Below the pieces are notes generated by a model that was given only the letters and a program-made list of their open reading frames with translations, made no database searches and was not told the origin of the DNA. Positions 11,008 to 22,060 of a stretch of 64,000 nt of DNA are shown in pieces. The stretch is from Endomychus coccineus. Taxonomy: Eukaryota > Arthropoda > Insecta > Coleoptera > Endomychidae. The DNA lies in contig OY294068.1 of the NCBI GenBank assembly GCA_958510875.1, positions 19,758,297 to 19,822,296 of the forward strand. The letters are read 5' to 3'. The translations under genes were made by a program, and so were the position numbers. Position 1 is the stretch's first letter; the number at the start of each line of letters is the position of its first letter.

Positions 11008-11931
11008 AGGCACCTGTACACTGTAGAGATAAATACAGCTAGATTTAGATCGCTCTAGCTAGACTGCACTAGAAGTGTGTTTACGCTAGAGTGAAATGTG
11101 CTCTAATTAGAGCAGTCATAGAAAGCGCATAGATCAAATCTACCTAGATAAGCCTACGGCCCATGTACATTAGTCAAACTTGATAGTCTAGATAGTTCTT
11201 ATTGAGAGAGCATTTTATCTGTTAGTTCGTTTTCTTTGTACGAAAAATGTCGGACCGCAAACGCGTTGCGGCATTTGGTACTGTGCCAACAGTCTTCACA
11301 CATTCAGAAATACCAGTCATGAATTTCAGTGAATCGAAAAACTCCCAAGAGCTTTTCACGGTCTCATCTGCACCTGCTCCACTCTTCTTATTTTTTATCT
11401 TTCGTAGTTCACTATTCATTTGGCACCAAAGATTGTGTAACTTTCTACCAACTTCTGCAGAACTCATTTCCAATTTTTGAGCAATTGCTTCCATACATTT
11501 TGCCTTTAGCTGCCTGTCTCTGTATTCCTTCAGTGTACAATTCCACAGTTCAGGAGACGATTCAAGAAGCTCAATTAGCTTATAGGTTTTTTGCTTGTCC
11601 CACACAACATCGGCCAATGTACAAATAAATGCAAAAGAAAATGTATAAAAATGTATAATTATAAAAAACAAAACAATATCGAAAAAACTGTTCAAATATA
11701 TCCACGTGCTCTATTTGGTCTATTCAACTGAACAAATAGATCTAGACTGATCTAGCTATAGTGTCTATTTCCGTGTACATTGTAGATTTTCGTCTACTCT
11801 AGTTAGTGTACCTAGATCCCAGGGAGGCAACCGCTAGAGCGCTCTATATGTTGTGTACACATCTAGACTAAATCTAGAGAGCTCTAGCTAGAGTAACTCT
11901 ACGAGAAAAAATCTACAGTGTACAGGTACCT
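11008..11931. mobile_element. PIF/Harbinger-like non-autonomous DNA transposon carrying a MADF ORF
   Basis: The two ends are inverted repeats: AGGCACCTGTACACTGTAGA at 11008-11027 and its complement with one mismatch at 11912-11931. Both ends are flanked by TTA (11005-11007 and 11932-11934), a 3-bp target duplication of the TWA type typical of PIF/Harbinger. The 924-bp interior holds one MADF-domain ORF on the minus strand and no DDE transposase. Autonomous Harbingers encode a nuclease plus a separate Myb/SANT/MADF-like DNA-binding protein, so this copy seems to have kept only the second gene. Both subterminal regions are dense in CTAGA/TCTAG motifs. Confidence 0.7.
11222..11695 (-). CDS. MADF (Myb/SANT-like) DNA-binding domain protein
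   Basis: This is a 157-codon frame. Residues from about 31 to 115 read as a MADF domain: 'WDKQKTYKLIELLESSPELW' is the first helix with its conserved aromatic and acidic pattern. Next come 'YRDRQLKAKCMEAIAQKL' and 'VGRKLHNLWCQMNSELRKI', the R-K-L-x-x-L-x-x-x-Y-like recognition segment, and then 'SSWEFFDSLKFM'. The first 25 or so residues are hydrophobic and unlike a MADF start, so they may be untranslated sequence or an intron read through. In Harbinger elements the equivalent protein binds DNA and escorts the transposase; here the frame is open but the partner gene is missing. It lies wholly inside the element at 11008-11931. Confidence 0.6.
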   Translation of the reverse strand: MNSFFDIVLFFIIIHFYTFSFAFICTLADVVWDKQKTYKLIELLESSPELWNCTLKEYRDRQLKAKCMEAIAQKLEMSSAEVGRKLHNLWCQMNSELRKIKNKKSGAGADETVKSSWEFFDSLKFMTGISECVKTVGTVPNAATRLRSDIFRTKKTN

Positions 11932-11953
11932 TTATACGTAGTGTATAGAGTAT

Positions 11954-12270
11954 GAGACCAGGTAGATCAGTGGTAGAGTCATCAATCTTCTAATCACTGT
12001 GGATTCCGTTCGCGGGTTCAAATCTCAGCGACAGCGGAATTTTTCCGATGGCCCGAGAATGTGGTGAGGCAAGATAAAATGGGTCGTTAGTCCTGAATGT
12101 CATCAAGACTGCCCTGGTCACAGAATCGAGTCTACCACACGAGGTGGAGTCTTTGGTGGGTATATCTGAGGTGATTAAATTCATACTCAGGAACTCCCAC
12201 ACTACCTTATGGGATATTACAGGCTCATAAGATGGCCATGAAGGGTTTCTACCACCTCCTAACAAAAAAA
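11954..12270 (+). mobile_element. tRNA-derived SINE, copy 2
   Basis: It aligns end to end with the copy at 9455-9760. The A-box region begins at about 11961, the B box GGTTCAAATC is at 12015-12024, and the copy ends in A7 near 12263-12270. It begins only about 20 bp beyond the Harbinger-like element's right target duplication. The body contains a short insertion relative to copy 1 ('aaaatgggtcgttagtcctgaat' region), so these are two old, diverged copies. Confidence 0.75.
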
Positions 12271-12640
12271 GGGTCCAATTTTATTTTAAGTATTTACTCT
12301 GTGGCGAAACTTTGTTAGTTTATGTGGCGGCGGGTGTCAGTATAAAATACGTAGTAGTAAAATCATCAGGTATACTATTTGAATAAAATTTCAACGTAAC
12401 TTGTAGTATATTTTAACGTCTTTCATTGGCGATTTCTAAATCATTTTCATATATTACTATTCCTTCAATCATACATTTGACTAGCAGTGAGAAAAGTCAC
12501 ATGATCAATTGATCAAAGTTTCTTAATGAAAGTATAGAAATTGTGAATTCGGTCAACTTTCTCCGTACCGTTTTCATGGTGAATTCGGAACCACAGCTAC
12601 TTTCAACCCTGGACATCGAAGATGGTGCGGGAGTGCAGCA
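12271..12640. other. no gene recognised
   Basis: Background sequence between the SINE and the LINE fragment. Confidence 0.5.
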
Positions 12641-13250
12641 ACACGCTGAACAATCTTGGCGAAGATGAAGGCAAGCTCATTCTATTCTTGATCCCCAATT
12701 ACTCTGGAATGAGATGAAACAATATAGGCGATGAGCTTGCATATCTGGGCGCTAAAGAACCCCTAATTGGCCCCCAAACCAGCGGTTGGCATCTCGAAGA
12801 GTAAAATCAAAGAGACAATCCACTGCTGGGTCAGAACACAATAGTCGGAAAAGTGAAAAGTGGAAAAGTGTTCGATTGGATCGCAAATTAAGATAGACTA
12901 GTGAGAAACATGGTTAAAACCCATCCCAAACTGCTGATACAGATACTGACAGAACACGAACCGCTTAACTAATACCTCCAGAAAATGAACCTTAACGATT
13001 GTGCAGGTGGTGCAAACGGGAAAACGAAACATTAATGCACATCCTTTGCAGATGCGTAACATTGATCTCCCCATGCGACACTAAGGAGATCCAGAAACTT
13101 GATACGAAGATGGTGCTGATCCTCTTCAGGGCATTAACCACCTAACCGGTCCCGTCTGGATTTCAGTGGGTGGCTGTTTGTGCAGGTAGTGCAAACGGAA
13201 AAACGAAACATCTATGCACATTCTATGCGTCTGTTATTCAAAATTTTAGA
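12640..13250 (+). pseudogene. LINE C-terminal fragment: RNase H end and Cys knuckle
   Basis: Plus-strand pieces include 'IGDELAYLGAKEPLIGP' (about 12730-12780), matching the last RNase H motif (IADELA-x-x-GA). Further on is 'CRWCKRENETLMHILCRC' (about 13000-13055), the conserved C-x2-C-x8-H-x4-C knuckle at the end of Jockey/R1 polyproteins, followed by 'SPCDTKEIQKLDTKMVLILF'. The knuckle segment is partly repeated at 13181-13235 and the following tail at 13690-13810. Stops and frameshifts break the frame. Confidence 0.6.
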
Positions 13251-13689
13251 AAAATACGTACAAAACAATTGAGCCCATTTTTATTCACCATTTCAAATTT
13301 TGTAATGTACCCTTTTTAGACGGCTCTAGCTCACTTAGGAAACATCGACTTATGTTTATAGGAACGATAGAATTTGCGAAATTCGTTTTCTAGATCTACT
13401 TTTCAACAATCAGGCATAGACATTTGTTGAAAGAATATCTCGATAATGTTTGTTTTATGACCTTCACGAACGATTTTAGAAAACTGGAGTGTAGAGCCTG
13501 TATGCTCCAAGTCGAATGATCTTCCATACAAATGCTCTGGATATATTTCGTAGGTATATGATGATTACCTACCCAAATAGTAATCTCAACTTGTTCTTAT
13601 ATGATTATTCCATTTCCATCAAACATTTTGTGAATGACAGATTATTTTGACACTTTTCCAAATCAGTAGTTCACACTTATCGTTCTTTG

Positions 13690-13900
13690 TTGCGTAACTC
13701 CCTGAGGAGATACAGAAATTAGATACGACGACGGTGCTAAATCTCTTCAGGGCATTACCTACTTACACGGTTCCCACTGGAAGTTGAGTAGGTGGCAGTT
13801 TGTCTGTCTTGGGCACCTGGTGAATACTTTGGAGTGAGTACCGATCCTGCCCACCTCTGAAGCCACCCTACAGTGGGAACTGCTTCACCGGGACTAAGTT
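13690..13900 (+). repeat. second copy of the same LINE tail
   Basis: The sequence from 'gaggagatacagaaattagatacgac' onward parallels 13060-13170 ('taaggagatccagaaacttgatacgaag'), including 'ctcttcagggcatta' and 'ggtggc.gtttgt' in both. It extends further through 'gccaccctacagtgggaact'. It is a diverged duplicate of the LINE 3' end. Confidence 0.55.
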
Positions 13901-15280
13901 TAATAAACATATCACAACGTTGGTTTTAACCTCTTCAGGAATCGTTCACCTGGGAGAGAATGATGAACACTCTCGAGCAGGAACCGCCACTCTGGTTGAT
14001 AGGTAAACATTCGTGGGAACTGCTTCACTTGGTGATACGTGACACGGGGTGCAAATGACTCCAGCCTAGGCATTAAGGGCACCCGCAACGACCCCTCCCC
14101 TTAATAATCAATATGAATAGTTCAATCCTGGACAGTGATTAATCTCATGTTGGTTCATCAGAGAAATACGTCACATGGTTTTCGGCTTTTTGAGACCCCT
14201 CAAAATATCACACGGTGTCACAAATTATGGACCCCCTCAACGTCAAATAACACAGAATTTTCTTAATTTTCGCGGTTATTCCAACTCGTGCATTATGTCA
14301 ACAAATTAAGCAGAATTCCCATTAACTACCTAAAAGAAATGTATTTGATCGTTTATGGTTTGTTTGTTAACAATAACTTAAATTTATTGAAATTACTCTG
14401 GGATATGGGAATTAGTAGTTTGTAACAAACTCCCAATAGAAGAATGTCAAGAAAATATATATGATCTAAGGCACTATACAACTATTCCTTTTAATAACTC
14501 GCGTCGAACTATCCCGAACAAAGAATGCTAGTAATGTCGACCCAGAAACGTGTAAACGCATGTTCTTGTGAAATACATCAGTCGCCCGACCCCTCTATAA
14601 GCACCGACTCAACAGGGTTTAACGCTGTAACGCTCAGGCATGCCGCGCGACCACCGTAGGCGATACCTGTAACATTATGCGGTAAGCACCGACCGTATAT
14701 CATTTAAAAAGGGCTATATAAATACCAGCTGTGATACAAGTTCTTCATTTGCACGTACGCCAACAAGAGCCCGTTTACTCTTTTATTATCGTACATGTGT
14801 TTTCCTAAATTATGTGTTTCTCATACGCTTAGGCAGGGCAATGTTTGTTCAGTTGATTGTGTATGCTTATTTCATGCAAAAATGAGTGTTGAATGATTTT
14901 TGGTTGGTCCTCGAACTCTCGATTCCCGAATAATGAATTAGCTTTTACTCTGAGGGTGGTTGAATTCCTGCGGTATAATTTTCATTTGTAAAATCTTGTA
15001 GAGGTTATGAACAATATGGTCGATATAATTCGTTTTTGTTGTTTGTAAATGATGTTGCATCGTTGATTGATATTTGTAAATGTTCATTGATTACAGGTCT
15101 TAAGTTGTTTGGTAAAATCAGCTCCATGGCTCAGTTTACACTATGAATACACTGTAAGACTATAAATCATAAATAATCACCTTTATCCACTAAAAGTACT
15201 GGACCTTTCAGCTACCAAATAATCATCATGATTCACTCAAATCCACTCTAGAAATAGAAACAGAACAACAGCTCCCTTCC
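13901..15280. other. no gene recognised; contains one promoter-like site
   Basis: No coding motif is visible. A TATA-containing promoter-like sequence at 14715-14750 is listed separately. Confidence 0.45.
14715..14750 (+). promoter_or_regulatory. TATA box with initiator-like sequence
   Basis: TATATAAATA at 14715-14724 is followed by TCATTT at 14745-14750, placing the initiator A (14747) 32 bp downstream of the start of the TATA element, the usual spacing in animals. No open reading frame follows, so it could be a relic LTR or TE promoter or a chance match. Confidence 0.3.
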
Positions 15281-15335
15281 CAGGGCCAGATTCAAGAAGT
15301 AGGCTAGGCAGCTGCCCGGGGCCCCCACAAAAGGA
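15281..15335 (+). mobile_element. hAT-like transposon terminus (CAGGGCC end)
   Basis: The sequence begins CAGGGCCAGATT and continues 'taggctaggcagctgcccgg' before a C-rich run. This is the familiar look of one widespread class of animal hAT ends. I could not find the matching opposite terminus, so this is a single-ended call. Confidence 0.35.
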
Positions 15336-15678
15336 GACCCCCATACGTGAAAAATAATTCGCACATTCAGAGGATTATTTTGTACAAACCAAACACATTT
15401 TCAATTGAAATTCCATGCATTAGAAGCGACAACATAATGTTCTGCTAACTCCTTTGAATTATGGAGAGGCTCCAGAGACTGAAATGATACCATCAGAGAA
15501 ATTTGGAACTCCAAGTTTTATTCCTATTATATATTAATTCACTACCTCTTTAACTTAGAGGCTTTCCGTATATGAAACGATTCATTCTAATTTTGGATTT
15601 CTACATCATTTGGAAAATTTAACTCCCAATGGCATTCAAGCTCACCCACTGAAACGTATCAGAATTTATAACTGAAAC

Positions 15679-16550
15679 TCAGTTTGGAAATAGATAAGAT
15701 AGCAGGGCCAAATCTGGAGAATATGATGGATGACGAACCAATTCGTAGCGCAATTCATGCAATTTTGCCATTGCAACTGCGAACATGTGCTCTGGTGTGT
15801 TGTCCTGGTGGGATGGAAATTTTTTCTTTGACAAATGCAGCCACTTTCGCTTCAAATCGGCGTAGAATCGATCCAACAGCTCTGCATAATATACGCCGAT
15901 GATCGTTTTGCCCTTTTCAAAGTAATTGATATGGACGATACCATGTGCATTCCAGAAAACTCTCGCTTGACTTTATTGGCCGATAAGCCCACTTTGGCCT
16001 TTTTCGGCTTCGATTCACCAGAAGAAGCCCACCCTTTCGACTGTTCTTTGCTCTCTGGTGTGTTGTGGTAGATCCATGTTCTGTCCATGGTTACGAAACG
16101 GCACAAAAAGTCCTTCTTATCGCGCTTCAACATTGCCAAACACTCCTTTGAAGTTGTCACATGGTCGTGCTTGTTGTCGACAAAGAGCAATTGGGGCACC
16201 CATCTGGCAGATAGCTTTCTCATATTCAAAAATTTATGCAAAATGTTCCGTACTCATTCGGTTGAGATGCTCATAGCCTCAGCAATCTCATTCAGTTCAA
16301 GTCGCCGATTGTCCAATATCATACCATGGATCTTATCACTTTTCGGGCGTTTTAACCTTGATTGGACGTATAGAACGTTCGGCACAACGACAATCAGTAA
16401 ATCACTTGTGCATCGTTCCAATCGATGGTGAAGAGTCCACATAATGTTCAATGAGCGATGCTTTTATTTGCCTAATGTTTTTCCACGTAAAAAATAATAT
16501 TTAATCAAGACTTGAAATTCACTTGTTTTCATGTTTCTTGTTGAACTCAT
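15679..16550 (-). pseudogene. mariner transposase, frameshifted and 3'-truncated (copy 1)
   Basis: Reading from an ATG at 16550, the minus strand gives 'FQVLIKYYFLRGKT' (N-terminal helix-turn-helix). It then gives 'KIHGMILDNRRLELNEIAEA' (about 16330-16270) and 'MRKLSARWVPQLL', the mariner linker. The three catalytic aspartates of the DD34D triad are visible as 'TMDRTWIYH' (about 16090), 'HQDNTPEH' (about 15810) and 'HPSYSPDLA' (about 15720). At least three frame changes and a stop after the N-terminal helix prevent one product. After 'LLSYLFPN' the C-terminal 'LKKWL' region is gone. The second copy at 62590-63573 has the same orientation. Confidence 0.85.
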
Positions 16551-17624
16551 CTACCTTAATCATTGAGTAATATTTTGATGATATTGAACGGAATGCTTCG
16601 CATTTGATAAAACACACGTTCGTTATTTCGTCAGTAGGCAAATCTGTAAAAAAATGTTTGCCATTATTCAACCTCGTTCGGAGAAAGGACAAATAAAATA
16701 ACGCACAATGTCTATTGTGATGTAACTAAGGATGAACTTCAGTAATTTAGTCAATGCTGTCCAGATATGCCGGATTCTTCATGCAATATTTCTATAAAAG
16801 GGACCGGATGTCTGCGAATTCTACGCATCAAACATCAACAACATTCCCATATGAAACGTTCCTCACACAGCGTGAAATTGTTGAATGTGACATACAATTT
16901 CTGGCAAAATCGTTTAATCTAAGAAAGGAATAAGTTAACTTTGCAAATGAGATTACACGATTGTTAAATAGAAAATACAATCTACTACAGAATAGTCTCT
17001 CGATGTGGAAATAAAACTTGAGAAATTCATCAGAATCTCTTTTCGCGAGTATTCCGGATAATTTCGTTTCGTACTGAATTAAGTTTCTTAGCAGATAAAT
17101 ATTTGATGATTTCATAATTCGTAGCAGTTTATTTGTGACTTCGGTATATGAAGCTCAATTACTTGAGTGCACAGTCAGAACTTGTTGATTTAGATTCAAA
17201 CTGTTTCATTAACTTGCATTGCATAAGGAAAGCTTCATTGTTAGAACAACCAGCCTCGAGATGTGTTGGACCCAATGAGTCCTTTATCATAACTCTCGCT
17301 AAATTCTCGAGAACAACCTTTTTTGTTCCATCCTACATTAATATGATAACAAACTTCATAGTAACAGTTTGCTGGAAACTAGTCGTTAAACCTATTCCAT
17401 GAGATGATATGAAGTACTCTATGAATATAATGAAATTATATAAAATCTCCTCCACTTTCCCACAAACTAACAATGTGAAGATTATTTTCTTCCGCGTATG
17501 GCGAGTCCACATCAAACGAAATACGAAGTTGGTTCTTTAGCGTCTATTCACGTACTATGTATATATGTTTATCCATTGACTATAGTATACGTTTTCATTA
17601 TAGTGGGTGCTCCAATTTTTTTTT
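16551..17624. other. no gene recognised
   Basis: Short frames (16828-17115 minus, 17148-17402 plus) show no known motif. I could not identify the mariner terminal repeat. Confidence 0.45.
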
Positions 17625-18125
17625 CCATAATTTGACTACACGAGAAGGAAACCTATAATGTTCGACGGACATCATGTGAGCTAGCAGTGAGATGTAGTGG
17701 AGGACCTCATTAGCTGAAGATCTCCACAACTTCGCGGCTTGTAAAAAAATGAAGTCTGGTGGAAAGAAGTGGCGTAGGTCTCGAGCTTGACAGTGAAGGG
17801 GTGACTAGTTTGATCTCGTCCAGTCCGCCTATCTGGAATCTTTTGGGGTGAAACAACAGACGAAATTTTAGATGAACACCGACCATGGAAATATCATGAA
17901 AATGTAGAGATTCTTCACCTTTCTACGATGTTCGAGAGAGGTCAATGAACTCGTAAGTGTGACAATATCTAACAAACAAATAGCTCTCTTCTACATAGAA
18001 TCCAAGAGCTTTTCAGCGTATGTTTGAGAGCCGAACTCCAAACATGTGAACATTACTCCAAGATACGTCAAATCTGTGCCTTGTAGATTATGAACAGCTG
18101 CTGCGATGTAATGGCATTCCTATAG
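17625..18125 (-). pseudogene. LINE family A post-RT tail
   Basis: At DNA level this aligns with 5290-5690. Shared blocks include 'tttgactacacgaga' followed by 'ggaaa.ct.taatgttcg', and 'gagccgaactccaa.catgtgaaca', which encode the AQI-R-x-x-x-E-x-C-x-H-x-W-x-S and LWN regions on the minus strand. Indels and stops destroy the frame. The upstream RT domain is absent, so only the 3' part of the element inserted or survived. Confidence 0.6.
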
Positions 18126-18589
18126 TTTGTGGTTCGTTCGTTATTGCTGATCTTATCGGGTTTAGCAATCACTGTTAGACATTCTGAAGAAGCTGGACAG
18201 CCTTTCACCGTTTCATCCAGTGTCATCTTCTAATAAATATTCTATCTCTCCTTTTTGTCTTAATGTGGGCCTCACCCAAAAGTGATAAGGTCGAGGATTA
18301 CTGTTATTCTGGGAACAGCAAGTAGCTGCCAATAGCAGAATATTGTGTTCGTCTTCAAATTCTTTTTCTCTTCGCGAAATCCTGTTCACATTCAACATTC
18401 AGCTTTCCGAAAATACCACTGACAAATGACCCGTTTTTTGAGTGTGGACTACAGTTCGTGTTTTGTTTTTCAACAGACATGTTTCACTTTTGTTCGTCTT
18501 TATATCTCAAATGTGGCAATTCTCATTTTTTTGCAGAACCACACCAGTCAGTATGATTATCTACTTGCTTCACTGTAATCAATAGGAAG
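18126..18589. other. no gene recognised
   Basis: Background sequence between two LINE fragments. Confidence 0.5.
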
Positions 18590-18990
18590 GTGGGTGGAAA
18601 AGTTCAATACAATTAGGCCGTTTGATTGTGTCTATTGTGCACCCTTTGGAACAAGACTCGATACAGCGAGACGGAGGCAATGTCAAAGGCATTACTGCTT
18701 GAATTAATGTGTACTTTGATCTTATGGTGGCATGAGCAGGCTGCTGAGGTTTTGATGCCTGACAGTGGTCTGTACGGTGACCTGTCACTGGTTTTTGAAC
18801 TCCGCAATGTGAAATTTCACTTTCCCCATATCAGTTGCACCGCTCAACTGCTTGGGGCACTGTTGGTCCAGTAGCTTTTAGGGGCCAGGAATTCTCAGGC
18901 AATACTGGTTGGCCATTTTATCTGTCCTACATCTCCTCACATGCCATTGTAGTCGGGAATCTACACTAGCTGAAATTGGTTCCCTCTGGC
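18590..18990 (-). pseudogene. LINE C-terminal and 3' UTR fragment, sister of 3500-4080
   Basis: It aligns with 3500-3900 in several blocks. The 3' UTR matches around 'tctattgtgcaccctttg', and the coding block 'gacctgtcactggtttttgaactccgc' parallels 'gcctgtcactagttttaggcctctcct'. At 18890-18990 the minus strand reads like a decayed 'P-x-HSG-x-x-GNE' RNase H motif ('IPDYNGM'). Many stops are present. Confidence 0.45.
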
Positions 18991-21327
18991 TCCACCAGTA
19001 CAATTCAAATGATTCTTCCTCCCAGTATCAATTCTAATTTATAGAGACCATTTTGACAATTTGAGATAAGAGAAATATCGATCATGAGAACCAGTATCAA
19101 TTGATTGATACGGAACCGGATGTACTCGGAAGAACTATATCTGTTTAAGCTTAACGTATTCATATTTCTATACATATTGACAATAATCATTACAAGTCAT
19201 TTGAAGTATCATTTCCTGTATATTAGCTATTATAGCCTCTGTGAATGTATTTACGACACATCTGCAAACAATCGCAAATGGGATTCTTGTGTCAATTTGT
19301 CATCAGCCGACGAAGTGTTATTGATGAGTTGACATGGCTTATTTATATGGGTACTTCTAAGAATGGTTGTGTTGCCAGGCATTTTTGGTCAACACATATG
19401 TAGCCAACGATAGCAGCTACTACACTCCTCTACAGACCACTCTAGTCTTAAACTTGCCTGAAGTAAGCGACTTGTAGAAACTAAACATTCACACAAAGCT
19501 CATTCATCGAGCAACATCATTACATTGCTATAACAACCACAACGATATCACTTCGCGAGCAACATTATTACTTGCAATAACATTAACATATCAGCAATCT
19601 TATAATCAAACGTTAACCTAGAGACTTACAACTTTAGGGAAACTAGCCTCCATAAATAAGGCGACTCAGTTCTGTAAGTGTAGTTTGTACATAACTGTAT
19701 ATAGGTGTGAATAAATAACTCAAAATCATCAAGTGCTATTTCTTCAACCAACTACCATCATACTGAATCATACCAGAAGTGTAAACAACTACATTCAGAA
19801 ATCTGAGCACATATCTTGGTTACTATCTTTACATCTTCTACAGATCTGTGGAACCACGCGGAATATAAGATACCACAGTCAATTCAGCTATACGTAATGC
19901 CCAGATGTTTCAGCCAAGAGATTTATTCCATATATGACTATGATAACTGAAGAAGTAACGATGTATGTTCACAAGAAACTTGAAAAGAATATTATCTATT
20001 TGTGTACCACCGCGTGTGGTAGCACGTCCTCCTAAAAATCGGTTATCCGCATATTGAATCAAATTAAATACTGAAGTATGGTCATTTGTATGGGCTTTTC
20101 ATGAACTAGCTTCAGCTAGTAGTGACCTAACTATTACAAAAATGACCACTCCAGTTTAATATTACGTCAGCAAATCCCTGTGACGGAGAAGTATTCATGA
20201 TGATCTCCAATATTTCTGAAAACCTATCAAATACCATACACAAATAGGGTATGCTGGTAAAAAGTTCAAATCCATCTCCACATCACAAGCAGAAGAGGAA
20301 CCCTAAAAAAATTTTTGGGATATTTTATTTCATAACTTTGTAGGCTTTATGAATATGTATAAGAATTCCAAATTTCAGCTTTAAACGACGAAACTATAGA
20401 GGGTTCTAGTTGAGGCTATGCAACATTAAAAGATGAGTAGATCTCGCTGTATCTTCGTGGTATTCTCTAAATATTACCGACCAATTCAAATACGATTCAG
20501 TGGCGTAGCTAGACATCATGGTAGATAAGCTTGAAGTATACACCAAAAAATAAGTTATGAAAATTGAGATCTTGATCCACAAAATGACCTCATTATGACC
20601 AAGAAAATTCTCCTCGAGCTATTCAAATTCAGTTGAGTCTTATCCTGATATGTGTCATGAATTGTATATCATTATTTTATTCATTTTCGAAAAAGCTTCA
20701 CATCATACAACAGTGTTATTTGACAATGTCATTCTAGGCAATAAGATATTCGGTTAGCGCTTAACTTTATACACCTCTCCGTCATAAATTGAAATTCCTA
20801 TATTACATTTCATTGTGATTTCTTGAAGATGAATTTGTTGTGAATTGATTTTCTGACGGGACGAGTTCCAAAGCCTGTGATATTTTCACTCAATCACCAC
20901 CATCGGTTATATTCAAAACAGATAACAGAATTTAAGTTAAATTTGATCCGCGGAAAAATGAGTGAAGAAGAACATCAAAGACTTCCGTAAACTAATTTCT
21001 AAACTTGGAAGAATAACGTCACCGCAGCCTGTACTTGAAGTAATTTCTTCAAGATATTATGGACATTGACCGCTCCATGAAAAATTCGGATATCTATGAT
21101 GATACTTTTCCATGTTCGAGCTATACACCTTAGAGTAGTCAAGTACCATCGACATCAAGTGATGCATGTTTGAATGTTCTTGATGGTGTGATTTACTTGT
21201 TTTGCGTATCACCTACAGAATGATTTGTGAGGGTACAAATTACCCTCACTTGAGGATAAACTAAAATCACTTGGTTGCCGACAGCTACAGTGAAGACGGT
21301 CGTGAGTTATATTTTCGGTGTTAAAAA
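18991..21327. other. no gene recognised
   Basis: Mostly background. 'cagtggcgtagctag' at 20498-20512 resembles another common hAT terminus but has no partner. A region near 19640-19720 has AATAAA signals without an attached coding region. Confidence 0.4.
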
Positions 21328-21338
21328 TTCGGGCGCCA
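21328..21338 (-). other. possible retroelement primer-binding site
   Basis: On the minus strand 21338-21328 reads TGGCGCCCGAA, which matches the start of a primer-binding site complementary to a tRNA-Lys 3' end as used by many LTR elements. No paired LTRs or gag/pol frames could be recognised, so it may be chance. Confidence 0.2.
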
Positions 21339-21871
21339 GAGTATTTTTAACCAACCAATAAATTATGTATGTAACTAGGGGATGCAAATACTCAAGTCCC
21401 CAGGTTAAATTACCCTGAAAGTATAAAAAAATAAAAGACATGTACCCAGAATGATTGAAATTTACTAGTAATTGAAATACTAATTTTGATACAGTTTATG
21501 ACAGAACTTAATATTAATGAGATATGAAGTGAATGAATTGAAAATATGGATGAAGGTAATTGCTTAAATCATTAAATCAAAGTGAACAGTTGAATTTACA
21601 CAATATACAAATACTCAATGATTATTTCAAATGTTACATAAACCCAAAGTTAACCCAATTAGGACTAACCTATGTCCTGTCAGATATCACCTGTGAAGGC
21701 AAATTAATTCTTGAAGTCAGTGAATAAATCAAATGGAATTACAAAGAAATTTACCCCTATCACGATAGGGTTTTAGTTCTAATAAGACAAACTTTACTTC
21801 CGTCCACAACCAGTCACGTTGAAACTGAGTTTTGATCCCCTAAGGTGCACTAATTACTCAAATAATTCCAA

Positions 21872-22060
21872 CTATTCCAATCCAAATTGGAAATTGATGC
21901 CTTTGCTTTCAACGGAAGGATATTCCCAGAATTTGGTTCCAAACATAAGCTTGGTATCACCTCCCTGTTGGAATAACCTAGCAACACGACTTTTCGCTTG
22001 AACGATTTGACCAGAAGTAAACGCCATTGTCTCTTTCTTTCCGGCGTTTCGATGTCTCAC
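21872..22060 (-). CDS. hypothetical short ORF, possibly an orphan exon
   Basis: An internal ATG lies in a good initiation context ('gagacaatggcg'), giving a product starting 'MAFTSGQIVQAKSRVARLF' and ending at a stop after 'NFQFGLE'. Composition looks protein-like but I recognise no family. It lies upstream, on the same strand, of the candidate primer-binding site at 21328-21338, so it may belong to a retroelement leader. It could equally be chance. Confidence 0.2.
   Translation of the reverse strand: MRHRNAGKKETMAFTSGQIVQAKSRVARLFQQGGDTKLMFGTKFWEYPSVESKGINFQFGLE

Noticed and set aside
19370..19800. A solo LTR (tgttgcc start, AATAAA signals)
   Set aside because: No matching second copy, no target duplication, and the TATA-like and initiator-like words are too close together.
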